The notes below the pieces were generated by a model. That model did not search any database. It was not told the origin of the DNA and saw only the letters and a list, made by a program, of their open reading frames with translations. 64,000 nucleotides of DNA from Paenibacillus sp. 32O-W (lineage in GTDB: Bacteria > Bacillota > Bacilli > Paenibacillales > NBRC-103111): the NCBI RefSeq assembly GCF_007679495.1, contig NZ_VEGP01000016.1:32732-96731 (forward strand), written 5' to 3'. The stretch's first letter is position 1; each line of letters opens with the position of its first letter. Positions 1 to 8,204 of this stretch are shown here, piece after piece. The position numbers were made by a program, and so were the translations under genes.

Positions 1-1
1 C

Positions 2-253
2 ATGGAGAAGGTGAAGAAACACGCTGCCGACAATATACGGCTTCAGGTGATGGATACGATCCGGTTAATTCAGAAATCGGGGGCGGATTCCGCGGAACTC
101 GGATTGAAGCTGTTCCGGAAAGATCCGATAACATGGAAAAAGCTAGAGCCGAATTGGAGAGAATTACTTAAGGAAGCGGAGTTTGACGTCAAAGTGAAGG
201 CGGACATCAGCGAGTTCGGATTGATCTCCGAAAATATTGTGAGAGGAGGGTAA
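2..253 (+). CDS. Ger(x)C family spore germination protein, C-terminal fragment
   Basis: This is the last 83 residues of a GerAC-type lipoprotein subunit of a germinant receptor; the rest lies before the window. The family is normally about 370-400 residues, so the ATG at position 2 is almost certainly internal. The run GLKLFRKDPITWKKL, followed by WRELL and a lysine- and valine-rich strand ending in FGLI, is the usual C-terminal signature in which a Trp-rich segment precedes a final beta strand. The next gene starts 4 bases after the stop codon, so it is in one operon with the two genes that follow. Confidence is high for the family; which germinant is sensed cannot be told. Confidence 0.85.
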   Translation: MEKVKKHAADNIRLQVMDTIRLIQKSGADSAELGLKLFRKDPITWKKLEPNWRELLKEAEFDVKVKADISEFGLISENIVRGG

Positions 254-257
254 ATCT

Positions 258-515
258 ATGGATCCGATTTTTCAAGTTTTGTTCATAATCGGTTTTCTGA
301 TTTGGATCGCCATCGATTTCCGTAAAATCAAACAATCAAAATCGAAATCAATGATGGCTATATTCGTTACCATAAATACGCTAACCCTTCTGCTGTTCTT
401 CGCCTTATTTATGCAGTATAGACCTCCTACTCCCGTATCGCTAATGAACAATACGGTATATTATTGGGTCAAAGCCTGGACAGGAGGAATTTACTATGTC
501 ACGTCAGGTCATTAG
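258..515 (+). CDS. Small two-helix membrane protein within a germinant receptor operon
   Basis: An 85-residue protein with two clear hydrophobic stretches, at residues about 5-24 and 34-53, separated by a Lys/Ser-rich loop (KIKQSKSKS). It starts 4 bases after the gerC-type gene behind AGAGGAGGG and overlaps the next gene by 20 bases, so it is co-transcribed and probably translationally coupled. Some GerA-type receptors have a small fourth D subunit with two membrane helices that modulates receptor function; size, topology and location make this a candidate. I recognise no sequence motif, so the D-subunit assignment is inference from context. It is clearly a real gene because of the ribosome binding site and tight packing. 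Confidence 0.7.
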   Translation: MDPIFQVLFIIGFLIWIAIDFRKIKQSKSKSMMAIFVTINTLTLLLFFALFMQYRPPTPVSLMNNTVYYWVKAWTGGIYYVTSGH

Positions 516-1842
516 CAGCCGCCAACTGGCCTTAATTATCGCTTCCTCCATTATTACGGCCGGGATCATTGTCGATCCCCAGCAGTTGGCGCGCAGCACC
601 GGCCACGATGCTATTTTCACCTATTCGTTGTCGCTGCTGCTCTCCTTCATAGTTTGTTATTTCTTCTATTCGCTGTCCAAGAAATTTCCCGGCAAGAATC
701 TGTTCGAAATCAGCTTCATTGTGGCCGGGAAATGGGGCGGCGGCATAATCAACATCCTGGTGCTGCTTAACATCTGGTTCATCTTTGCCCGGGATTCCTT
801 CGCAACGACGATGTTTTTGCGGGCTACGCTCCTGCAGAAGACACCGCCGGAAATCTTGATCATGCTGTTCATTTTGGTCATGGTTTATTACGGAAAATCG
901 AGTATAGAGGTCATCTCGAGGGTGAATGAAATCGTATTTCCTTTCGCCTTCGTGATCATTCTCTTTTTTCCGCTTCTATTGGTTAATGAAATCCAAGCCA
1001 GCCAATGGGAGCCGGTATTTACCCAAACCCCCGCACAATTGGCGCTGGGGAGCATTTTAAATTCCATTCGCTTCGGGGATCTGATTGTTTTTGGAGCTTT
1101 TCTCCATACGGTCCAGAACGCGAAGCATCTGCTGACCGGCTTCCGTTTGGGTGTCATCCTGTCGGCTTTTTCGTTAACCATCGTTATTGCAACAGCTATT
1201 GCCGTCTTTGGGGCCGATATTTTGGCCCGATTGAATTTTCCGATATACTCTTTGGTCGCCCAGATCAACATTACGGACTTCATGGACCGGGTAGATGTAT
1301 TTGCCTTCAGCATCTATTTCCCGGCAGCGATCATTAACGTCGTGGTCTCTTTTACTGCCTTCATTATCGGGATCAGTGCCTTTACCTCCAAGAACGACCC
1401 GACTCTGCTCTCACTTTCGACAGGGTGGTTTCTGCTGCTGACCATCCTGATAACCTTCACTAATTTTGTCGAGCTTGGCCGGTTCACCTTTTACTCGTAT
1501 CCGGCCTACGTCATTGTCGTGCAGCCTCTGTTGTTCTTGCTATTGTTTTTTCTTGCGAAGCGGCATCCGTCGGTTCCGATTCCACAGACGGCATCCCAAT
1601 CCAAATCGTCAACCGCGGACCAGCGAAACAACCGGTCGGGCAAGCCTCCGAAGCCGCTTGGTTATTGGATCAGAGTGACCAATATTTCGATTCTCTCCTC
1701 CATGCTGTTACTAATACTCGGTATGACCATCTCCTATATCTCCCCCTGGATTAGGACCTTCTGTGCCATTGGCTACGGAGCCTGCCTGATACTAGCCTTG
1801 TTCAGTGTCGTTAAAGAGAAGAAAAGGGCGGAAGCCGGGTAA
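496..1842 (+). CDS. GerAB/ArcD/ProY family germination transporter with C-terminal extension
   Basis: The B subunit of a GerA-type germinant receptor, an integral membrane protein of the amino acid/polyamine permease superfamily that binds the germinant in the spore inner membrane. The N-terminus (ISSRQLALIIASSII, then GHDA) and the FPGKNLFEI segment are family hallmarks, and about ten membrane helices can be seen. At 448 residues it is about 80 longer than the usual 360-370. The excess is a hydrophilic linker rich in Ser, Gln and Lys at about residues 355-390 followed by two more hydrophobic segments. A ribosome site (ACAGGAGGA) precedes the ATG, inside the end of the upstream gene. Third gene of the operon; no A subunit follows. 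Confidence 0.88.
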   Translation: MSRQVISSRQLALIIASSIITAGIIVDPQQLARSTGHDAIFTYSLSLLLSFIVCYFFYSLSKKFPGKNLFEISFIVAGKWGGGIINILVLLNIWFIFARDSFATTMFLRATLLQKTPPEILIMLFILVMVYYGKSSIEVISRVNEIVFPFAFVIILFFPLLLVNEIQASQWEPVFTQTPAQLALGSILNSIRFGDLIVFGAFLHTVQNAKHLLTGFRLGVILSAFSLTIVIATAIAVFGADILARLNFPIYSLVAQINITDFMDRVDVFAFSIYFPAAIINVVVSFTAFIIGISAFTSKNDPTLLSLSTGWFLLLTILITFTNFVELGRFTFYSYPAYVIVVQPLLFLLLFFLAKRHPSVPIPQTASQSKSSTADQRNNRSGKPPKPLGYWIRVTNISILSSMLLLILGMTISYISPWIRTFCAIGYGACLILALFSVVKEKKRAEAG

Positions 1843-1850
1843 CCCCCGGC
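1834..1850 (+). terminator. Possible weak terminator overlapping the gerB-type stop codon
   Basis: GCCGGG (1834-1839) and CCCGGC (1845-1850) form a short GC-rich hairpin with the stop codon in the loop, followed by ATTCCTTT. The T-tract is poor, so it may be only partly effective. Confidence 0.4.
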
Positions 1851-1958
1851 ATTCCTTTGGCCACAAAAGTCATATGACGGAGGAAAACGATTTGTGACCG
1901 GAATCACTATGGCCACCGTTATTTTTCGAGTACAATAAAGGAAATAACGGTTCTTCGG

Positions 1959-3230
1959 GTGGTTCAGCTTATGGCTCAGGAAATGGTTCAACGCAGAAGA
2001 TGGCACTGGTCCGAATGGATTATGCTCGGATTTTACGCTGTATGGGTGATCGGCAGTATCACTACATGCTTCATGTTCGATAAGGGCAGTATGTCGACGC
2101 TTCGGCCCTGGGAGTATGCATCGCTGCTGTTCACCCTGTTTATGCTCCCGCTTCTCTTCTGGAGGCCGGGTTATGTGCATATGCTGGGGTTTCCCCTAAC
2201 CGTTCTTCTGACAGTAGGGGGATTTCAGCATTATTTATACTTCAATAAGCTGGAAATGATTGACCTGCTCTCCTATCCGCTCATTATCGTCGGATTTCTC
2301 TCTAACCGGTTAAATATTTGGTGGACGGTGCCCTGCTTTCTCGTCATTCACCCTTCTATATCGATTTGGTTGATGGATCAGCCCGGGCTGCTGGCTATTC
2401 TCCAAATTTTCACTTCCTATGGAGTAAGCTTTGTGATGGGATTGGGGATTCAAAGAATCTTGACCTCCCACCTGAGAATGAAGCAGTTGTATGGAGAGAA
2501 CGTTAAGCAATACGACCTCATCCGCCAGCAAAACAAAGCCTTGGAGCAGTATGCCCGCCAGGTGGAAAACCTGACCCTGCTGGAGGAACGCAACCGCTTG
2601 GCCAGGGAGCTTCACGATACGGTAGGCCATACGTTCACCTCTGTCATTATGGGGATGGATGCCGTATCCTATTTGATCGAGCTGGACCCGAACAAAGCCA
2701 AGGCCAAGCTGGAGGTGCTGCGGGAGGTTACGCGCAACGGATTGGACGAAGTCCGCAAGAGTATCCACCAGATTGCTCCACTGGAAGATAACGCGCCGTT
2801 GACTCAGCAAATTTCCAGATTGGCCAACGAATTCGCGGTTCATACCGGAACCTCGGTCAGAGTAGATACGTCCGGGGAGGAAGGGGAATTCCCCCAGCAG
2901 CTGAAGCTGACCATTATCCGCTGCTTACAGGAAGCTCTTACGAATGCCAAGAGGCACGGACAAGCTGCATCCGTGCTCATTGAAATCAATTATCTCCATG
3001 AACAAATTTCCTTGAAGGTGAAGGATGACGGCCTCGGCTCGGACAAAATCCATACGGGGTTCGGTCTGAACGGCATGAAGGAAAGGCTCGCCGCCTGGAG
3101 GGGGAATTTGCAGATCCACTCTCATAAAGGGCTGGGGACGACCGTCACCTGCACTATCCCGTATTCGCGGGCCGGTATCAAATCACAAGGGGGAACCATA
3201 GATGAAAGAGATTCGGTTACTTCTGGTTGA
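1959..3230 (+). CDS. NarL-type sensor histidine kinase
   Basis: A membrane sensor kinase of the HisKA_3 class that phosphorylates the LuxR-type regulator encoded next. Residues about 20-170 hold roughly six hydrophobic segments with little extracellular loop, suggesting that it senses something in or at the membrane. A coiled coil (about 180-210) leads to the dimerisation/phosphorylation helix ENRLARELHDTVGH-like segment (here EERNRLARELHDTVGH), with the phospho-acceptor at His219. The ATPase domain shows CLQEALTNAKRH (N box), DDGLGS and GFGLNGMKER (G boxes). The GTG start at 1959 has a weak ribosome site; ATG codons at 1971 and 1983 are alternatives. It overlaps the regulator gene by 29 bases, so the two are coupled. 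No transporter or other obvious target follows. Confidence 0.85.
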   Translation: MVQLMAQEMVQRRRWHWSEWIMLGFYAVWVIGSITTCFMFDKGSMSTLRPWEYASLLFTLFMLPLLFWRPGYVHMLGFPLTVLLTVGGFQHYLYFNKLEMIDLLSYPLIIVGFLSNRLNIWWTVPCFLVIHPSISIWLMDQPGLLAILQIFTSYGVSFVMGLGIQRILTSHLRMKQLYGENVKQYDLIRQQNKALEQYARQVENLTLLEERNRLARELHDTVGHTFTSVIMGMDAVSYLIELDPNKAKAKLEVLREVTRNGLDEVRKSIHQIAPLEDNAPLTQQISRLANEFAVHTGTSVRVDTSGEEGEFPQQLKLTIIRCLQEALTNAKRHGQAASVLIEINYLHEQISLKVKDDGLGSDKIHTGFGLNGMKERLAAWRGNLQIHSHKGLGTTVTCTIPYSRAGIKSQGGTIDERDSVTSG

Positions 3231-3918
3231 CGATCAGGATTTAATCCGCGAGAGTCTCCATATCGTACTGGACATGGATCCGGAGATCGAAGTCGTCGGG
3301 CTCGCCGAGAATGGCAGGATAGCTGTGGACCTGTGCTCCAGCAAGCAGCCCAACACCGTATTGATGGACATTCATATGCCGGAGATGGACGGAGTGGAAG
3401 CTACCCGGCAGATTAAGAAGCAGTGGCCGGATATCCGGGTTATCATCCTCACTACGTTCCAGGAAATCGATTATGTCGTTCAGGCGCTGGATGCGGGAGC
3501 GGAAGGATATTTGCTTAAGGCCATTCATCCGAAGGAGCTGGTCTCGGGCATCAAATGGGTGCATAGCGGGGGAACGCTCATTCCGCAGGATATTGCAAAA
3601 ATGCTGGTGAAAGAGATCAAAAACGGTGAATCCGCCGAAGCAAGCAGAAGCAGCTCAGCCACCGATTCACACGGAAGCCATAGCGCCCAACTGCAGCCAG
3701 CGCCCCAAGAATTGCCCAAGTTCTCTTACGGGCTTAGTGAACGGGAGCTGGAGGTGCTTCAGTTGATTTCCGCAGGCCTGAATAACCGGGAAATTGCCGT
3801 CAAGCTATTTTTGTCCGAGGGCACCGTGAAGAACTATATTTCCAGCATCTATTCCAAGATGGATGTTCGTGATCGGATGCAGGCAGCCAAAAAAGCGAAC
3901 GACGAAGGAATACTATGA
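3202..3918 (+). CDS. LuxR/NarL family response regulator
   Basis: Cytoplasmic DNA-binding partner of the preceding kinase. The receiver domain (about residues 3-120) has the acidic pair Asp10/Asp11, phospho-acceptor Asp56 in VLMDIHMPEMDG, and the conserved Lys in LLKAIHP. A LuxR-type HTH (about 172-235) is marked by LSERELEVLQLI and the recognition segment EGTVKNYISSIY. The linker between the domains is unusually long and rich in Ser, His, Gln and Pro (about residues 137-172); most NarL relatives have a much shorter one. The ATG lies inside the end of the kinase gene behind GGGGGAA. It is convergent with the methyltransferase gene at 4449. Confidence 0.9.
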   Translation: MKEIRLLLVDDQDLIRESLHIVLDMDPEIEVVGLAENGRIAVDLCSSKQPNTVLMDIHMPEMDGVEATRQIKKQWPDIRVIILTTFQEIDYVVQALDAGAEGYLLKAIHPKELVSGIKWVHSGGTLIPQDIAKMLVKEIKNGESAEASRSSSATDSHGSHSAQLQPAPQELPKFSYGLSERELEVLQLISAGLNNREIAVKLFLSEGTVKNYISSIYSKMDVRDRMQAAKKANDEGIL

Positions 3919-4034
3919 GGATAAACAGCTATGCCGTCCTTAGAACAGGTGCGTTTACCGATGAAATATAAAAAAAGCACCTAACGGAGCCATCTCGAAG
4001 ATGAATAACCCGGTACTAGAGGTAGCTTTTTATG

Positions 4035-4091
4035 CCAATTAGAAAGTTGTTCCATTTTAATGCTTTAATGAACTTAAACTTTCTAATTTGG
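4035..4091. repeat. Imperfect inverted repeat in the 3919-4448 gap
   Basis: CCAATTAGAAAGTT (4035-4048) and AACTTTCTAATTTGG (4077-4091) are inverted copies that differ by one inserted T, with a 28-base AT-rich loop. The element lies between convergent genes in an otherwise gene-free stretch of 530 bases. It has no GC-rich stem or T-tract like a normal terminator. It could be a decayed mobile palindrome or an RNA hairpin; nothing else nearby decides this. Confidence 0.6.
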
Positions 4092-4202
4092 TAAGAACAG
4101 GTATAGACGAAAACTTATACTATGAGAAAAACTCCTATCGGAGCCCTGAGGGAAAGCTATACGTCGCATCCGGGTCAGTAAAGACATCGCAAAGACGAGC
4201 AG

Positions 4203-4410
4203 AAATACATTAAAATCGTGCCTTTTTCCAAAAAGAAGGCGAAAGACGCTCAAATGTGCAGGTCTTTTTCACAAAATGGGGCCATTTCGCAAAAATCGCT
4301 CCAAAGACGTGCATTATTGCTCTAGAATCAGGTATGTGGCGTCTTTTCTCCAAAAAGACGTGCATTATTGCTCTAGAATAGGGCACTCCGCGGTTTTCTC
4401 CAAAAAGACG
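4203..4410 (-). repeat. Array of about 50 bp repeats, locus 1 (minus orientation)
   Basis: Reading the minus strand, two near-full units (4354-4379 and 4303-4328 share 26 identical bases, AAAGACGTGCATTATTGC and onward on the plus strand) and one truncated unit near 4395-4411 are followed by a distinct tail (about 4215-4302). Both unit and tail match the larger array at 46452-46695. Each unit holds a small hairpin of the form CTTTT-N-AAAAG. A 69-codon reading frame runs through it, but the unit structure rather than a protein seems to be what is conserved. The array starts right after the terminator of the methyltransferase gene and sits between convergent genes. Confidence 0.85.
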
Positions 4411-4421
4411 TGGAAGCAATA

Positions 4422-4445
4422 AAGGCCGGAGCTTGCTCCGGCCTT
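4422..4445 (-). terminator. Rho-independent terminator of the methyltransferase gene
   Basis: AAGGCCGGAGC (4422-4432) and GCTCCGGCCTT (4435-4445) form a strong stem of about ten base pairs just after the minus-strand stop at 4449; the minus-strand RNA continues TTTATTGC. The stem is nearly symmetrical, so it may also help to stop transcription from the convergent side. Confidence 0.8.
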
Positions 4446-4448
4446 CGC

Positions 4449-5642
4449 CTATAGGAGGCCCTGCAGACGATCCTGCAAGGCTCTTTCCAGGTAAGGATCG
4501 ATATGCAGGAACTGCTTGAATTGCTTATACTCCGCTGCGAGCTTCCGGAGACTCTCTTCGGAGACAGCCTGCCGCACCGCCCGAATCAGCAGGTTCTTGG
4601 GGGTATGCTCCAAATCGATGAACTCTACAATTTGCGATTTGTAGCCAACCAGCTCCAACAGTCTGGCTCTTACGGAATCGGTGGCCAGAGCCGACAGCCT
4701 CTCCTTAATGATCCCATGCTCCAGCATGGGAGCCAGCACCGGGTTATCCAATTGCTTAAACAGCTCGTGCTGACAGCAGGGCACGGACAGGATGACCCGG
4801 GCTCCCCAACGGACTGCTTTGTCCAAAGCGGCATCGGTCGCCGTATCACAGGCGTGAAGGGTGACGACCATATCCACTTCATTAATATCGTTATATTGGC
4901 TGATATCGCCGACATAGAAATTTAAGTTCGTATACTGCAGCTTAGCCGCCAGAGACGAACAGTGCGCAATGACATCTTCCTTAAGATCAAGGCCGATGGC
5001 ACGTACATTTAATTTCTTTATGTAGGTTAAATAATGATACATGGCAAAGGTCAAATAAGATTTGCCGCAGCCGAAATCAATAACCGTTATAGGCCGGTTG
5101 CGGGGCAGCTCACTGACAACATCATCCACCAATTCGAGGAAGCGGTTGATTTGCCGGAATTTGTCGTATTTCGCCGCAAGAACCTTCCCTTGGGCATTCA
5201 TCACACCCAGCTCAACCAGATAAGGAACGGGCGTTCCTTCCTCCAACAAATATTTTTTCTTCCGGTTATGAGATAATTCTATTGTCTTTTTGGTAGCCGG
5301 CTTTTTAAGAATAGCGGCCTTGCCTTTTTTATTCACCAAAATTTGATAGTCCGCCTCTGCTGTTTGCCACAAGCCTTGCTTGAACTGTTCACGAAGAAGC
5401 TGCGCTAGATGGTCTGCCGCTTGATCCGCATTCCGGTTTTCATGTATGACCTTCGGTCCGACCTGATATGTGAATTGGTATTTCCGCTCTCCCTTGAGAA
5501 TAACTGGCTTCATCTTCACTTTATCCGCATGCTGCGGCTCCTTCCTCCGTTTATTGCTCAATGTGGCTTGGAGGAGTGTTTCATTATGGATCAACTCAAC
5601 GGCTAGCCGATATAGATTGTCGTCATTTAGATTGTCTGTCAT
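4449..5642 (-). CDS. Class I SAM-dependent methyltransferase (methyltransferase domain 32 type)
   Basis: A 397-residue cytoplasmic protein. The SAM-binding motif I is VIDFGCGKSYLTFAMYHYL at about residue 190, followed by the acidic strand GLDLKED. The Cys-Cys motif SVPCCQHEL (about residue 290) is typical of the family that includes eukaryotic METTL25-like proteins, for which an RNA substrate is suspected. The N-terminal half (residues 1-160) has no recognisable domain but is rich in Lys and Arg, fitting nucleic acid binding. The start is supported by GGGGAGACTT before the ATG. It is a single-gene unit with its own terminator. The exact substrate is unknown. Confidence 0.82.
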   Translation of the reverse strand: MTDNLNDDNLYRLAVELIHNETLLQATLSNKRRKEPQHADKVKMKPVILKGERKYQFTYQVGPKVIHENRNADQAADHLAQLLREQFKQGLWQTAEADYQILVNKKGKAAILKKPATKKTIELSHNRKKKYLLEEGTPVPYLVELGVMNAQGKVLAAKYDKFRQINRFLELVDDVVSELPRNRPITVIDFGCGKSYLTFAMYHYLTYIKKLNVRAIGLDLKEDVIAHCSSLAAKLQYTNLNFYVGDISQYNDINEVDMVVTLHACDTATDAALDKAVRWGARVILSVPCCQHELFKQLDNPVLAPMLEHGIIKERLSALATDSVRARLLELVGYKSQIVEFIDLEHTPKNLLIRAVRQAVSEESLRKLAAEYKQFKQFLHIDPYLERALQDRLQGLL

Positions 5643-5787
5643 AAGTCTCCCCGCTTTATATTTTCGGTCGTGTATGAACGGTTCCGCCTGCCAGTCATGC
5701 CAGGAAAGTTAACATTCTGCAATTAGTAGTATAGCATGATTGCAGGTTCAGGTTTAATCCTCGAACGAAATCCGGGCAAGAAAAGAA

Positions 5788-5819
5788 CATCCCCTCCCTT
5801 CACCCGTGAAGCGGGGATG
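5788..5819 (-). terminator. Terminator of the YhcN-family gene
   Basis: CATCCCC (5788-5794) pairs with GGGGATG (5813-5819), with an inner TTCAC/GTGAA stem, and the minus strand continues TTCTTTTCTT. It lies 14 bases after the stop at 5833. Confidence 0.8.
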
Positions 5820-5832
5820 CTCTCGCTCAAAG

Positions 5833-6732
5833 CTATCTTTGTCTGACTCCTGTGCTGGGACTGTACATTCCGTCACTGCCTGTAATCGGGCGGCCGATTT
5901 TACCGCCACTGGAACTGCCGCCGTAAGATCCCGTCCCTTCCGTGTCCGGAAAGAAACGAGTAGCTAAAGAATTCAGGGCGGGCACAATTTGGTCCTTGGT
6001 CTGTCCCTGCTGTTGTTCCATCTCCTGAAGCTTGATGAGCTGCGCCCGAAATTCATCGTTCGCCGATACAAATACATGATGAAGAGAAGGACTGCTGAGC
6101 TCTTTCACCCGTTGGACAATTTTTTGTTTAACGGCTACCGGCATATTGGATAAATCTGCGTCCGAGCTGGAAGAATGAAGCTCGCCATGCGGGTGTGCGG
6201 TCAGGTTCCCTGTTCTGGAAAAGCCGGAACTTCTCGTATCCAGGTCATGTCCGTTGCCCGCAATTCCGCTGCGTATCTCCGGGCCGACCTGCTCACGGTA
6301 CGGTTCTTCCCTCTGATTCAGCATACCGCTTCCTCCATCCGCCGTTCCCGCATCCATCCGCTTGGCCTCTTCCTTAAGCTCTACAGAGACATAGACATAT
6401 CTATCGGTAACGACGGACTTAGCGTTATCGACCTCGTCCATAGCTGCAATTTGTTCGTCCAGATAAGGACTCCATTCCATTCTCGTATTGGTATGAGGCG
6501 AAATCAGCCCGGTTCCCGATCTTTCCCCCTGGGCTCTTCTTAATTCATTCATGCGTGGAGTTTGTCGTTTACGGATATTCTCCTGCATGATCTCCTGCTT
6601 GAATTCCCTGCCCCGATATCCGTTGAATCCATGACTTTGCTGGTAACTCGAGCAAGCCGCCAATAAACATAGGCAGCCGGCAAGAATAATTGGCCCCTTC
6701 AGCCATCGTCCTCCGCGATTGCTTTTATTCAT
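5833..6732 (-). CDS. YhcN/YlaJ family sporulation lipoprotein
   Basis: A 299-residue secreted lipoprotein. The N-terminus has basic residues, a hydrophobic core and the lipobox LAAC, so the mature protein begins at Cys26 or near it. The central domain (about residues 75-230) matches the YhcN/YlaJ pattern: NAKSVVTDRYVYVSVEL-type strand (here VDNAKSVVTDRYVYVSV) and a later KQKIVQRVKE plus HHVFVSANDEF segment. Family members are made in the forespore and attach to the inner spore membrane. The C-terminal 45 residues are Gly/Ser-rich and low in complexity. AAAGGGGGAAAG precedes the ATG. It stands alone between its terminator and a divergent gene. Confidence 0.82.
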   Translation of the reverse strand: MNKSNRGGRWLKGPIILAGCLCLLAACSSYQQSHGFNGYRGREFKQEIMQENIRKRQTPRMNELRRAQGERSGTGLISPHTNTRMEWSPYLDEQIAAMDEVDNAKSVVTDRYVYVSVELKEEAKRMDAGTADGGSGMLNQREEPYREQVGPEIRSGIAGNGHDLDTRSSGFSRTGNLTAHPHGELHSSSSDADLSNMPVAVKQKIVQRVKELSSPSLHHVFVSANDEFRAQLIKLQEMEQQQGQTKDQIVPALNSLATRFFPDTEGTGSYGGSSSGGKIGRPITGSDGMYSPSTGVRQR

Positions 6733-6983
6733 TTTGCTTTCCCCCTTTTCTTTGGAGAAATGGATAATGACGCAATCTTAGCATTCGATTTTCCTGCCGA
6801 TTTTATGCTGCTTCTTTTTCTTGCTCAAAGCGGAACTCTCCCGACCCGCTTTACGGCGCTGTGACGTTGATCATCCCCCATGCCATTTTACAGTGTGCTA
6901 ATATTTTGCGGCTGCTGGACACTAGTCCCATTCCAATGCTTGTTCTCTATCATAAATATGATAGCAAGAGGGGGTTGGACAAG

Positions 6984-7463
6984 ATGATTCAAACGGGGTG
7001 CAAATGGAAGCTCATTTTATTCGTCTATCTTCTGCTATGGTTTGCCGGCAGCTTGTACGGGCTGCTCTATTGGATGGGGAATAAAGCGCCGCAGGGGCAA
7101 TGGCTGGGACTCAGCCTTCCCGAAATCCGGAGCTATTTGATCTATGCCTGGGCCGGCGCGAACGGAGGAACTTTATATGCTGTGAGGATGCTGCATCAAT
7201 TTCATAGCTGTCAATCGACTATGCAATGGTTTCTATGGTATTTTTCCCGCCCTCTACTCTGTGCAGGCACGGCTGTTTTTGTCATTCTTTTGCTGGAGAG
7301 CGGTATTCTCCCCATTCTGGTATCGCCGGACGAAAAAGCCAGAATCGGCGTTGCTTTCCTGGCAGGCTTGGGTTACGGAAAAATAGCCGAGAAATTAATG
7401 TCGTTAACGGAAACGCTTTTTAACGGCAAGAAGCACATCGCTGAAGAGCCGTCCAATAAGTGA
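6984..7463 (+). CDS. Unknown membrane protein, three hydrophobic segments
   Basis: A 159-residue protein I do not recognise. Hydrophobic stretches occur near residues 10-32, 85-106 and 108-140, so it is an integral membrane protein. I chose the ATG at 6984 because AGAGGGGG lies just upstream and the predicted protein then starts with a short basic segment; an upstream in-frame ATG at 6861 would add 41 residues without a ribosome site. The C-terminus is hydrophilic (KKHIAEEPSNK). It is divergent from the YhcN-type gene, with a 250-base shared promoter region. No function is proposed. Confidence 0.65.
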   Translation: MIQTGCKWKLILFVYLLLWFAGSLYGLLYWMGNKAPQGQWLGLSLPEIRSYLIYAWAGANGGTLYAVRMLHQFHSCQSTMQWFLWYFSRPLLCAGTAVFVILLLESGILPILVSPDEKARIGVAFLAGLGYGKIAEKLMSLTETLFNGKKHIAEEPSNK

Positions 7464-7609
7464 AGCTGATCCACATCTTGCGCGGTTCCGCTTTTTACGG
7501 CTCAGGCATCGTTTACCAGTATACTTTGACGGGCTCCACTCCATAATACAAACGGTTATCGTTAATTAACCAAGCTAAGGACCAATCATATTATTAGGAG
7601 GCTTCTTAC

Positions 7610-7954
7610 ATGCAATCGTTCCAAGCGGGCCAGCAGCTTAACCATTGTCGTCAAACTGTTCGTCAAATGATGCATCAAACCGAGCAAGCCAGCATGATGT
7701 ATCAGCAGCTCCTTCAGCAGGAGCAGCAAAATGCTGTAGAATTGGAGCAAATTGCCCAGAAAGAACGGCAAGCGGTGCAGATGATTCAAACAGCGCTGCA
7801 AGGACACCATACCGCAATGCAGCAAATGCAGCACATTGAACAAATTTGCAATGAGCTGGAACAAGTGATGCACAGCATCAATCAGGTGAACCAGCCGTAC
7901 AGCACTCAGCAGGCGGGTTCCCGTTATTACGGTCAATCGTCGTATAGACAATAA
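7610..7954 (+). CDS. Small Gln/Met/His-rich coiled-coil protein
   Basis: A 114-residue soluble protein, almost entirely helical in appearance. Gln makes up roughly a quarter of it, with many Met and His, and heptad-like runs such as QQEQQNAVELEQIA at residues about 35-85 predict a coiled coil. The last 20 residues are different (Tyr, Ser, Gln), resembling tails of spore coat proteins, but I see no firm family signature. AGGAGG at 7596 and a clean terminator 12 bases after the stop show that it is a real single-gene unit. A role as a small sporulation or coat-associated protein is possible, but this is inference. Confidence 0.7.
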   Translation: MQSFQAGQQLNHCRQTVRQMMHQTEQASMMYQQLLQQEQQNAVELEQIAQKERQAVQMIQTALQGHHTAMQQMQHIEQICNELEQVMHSINQVNQPYSTQQAGSRYYGQSSYRQ

Positions 7955-7966
7955 CTTACGGTAAGA

Positions 7967-7987
7967 GGCGTCCGCGGACGCCTTTTT
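7967..7987 (+). terminator. Rho-independent terminator
   Basis: GGCGTCC GC GGACGCC (7967-7982) is a perfect stem followed by TTTTT, directly after the Gln-rich protein gene. Confidence 0.92.
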
Positions 7988-8204
7988 CATTCGCCATACA
8001 GAGGGAATTCCAATCGATTAATGCAAATTGCTCCTTTTTCTTTTGTCAAAAAAAAGAACCGGTTCCTATTCGGAATCGGTCTGATAAATGAGAAAATGGA
8101 CAATCGATTTTATTGCACACGTTAACATAGATGAGAAAAGAAAGCAACCATAACGGCATATCGCCGTAATGCCCCTTTAAGCAAAGATTGACTATAATCG
8201 GGAA

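Noticed and set aside
7508..7540. Sigma-B-like promoter GTTTAC-N14-GGGCTC before the Gln-rich protein gene
   Set aside because: The -10 element matches poorly and a sporulation-type promoter is equally possible; neither can be decided by eye.
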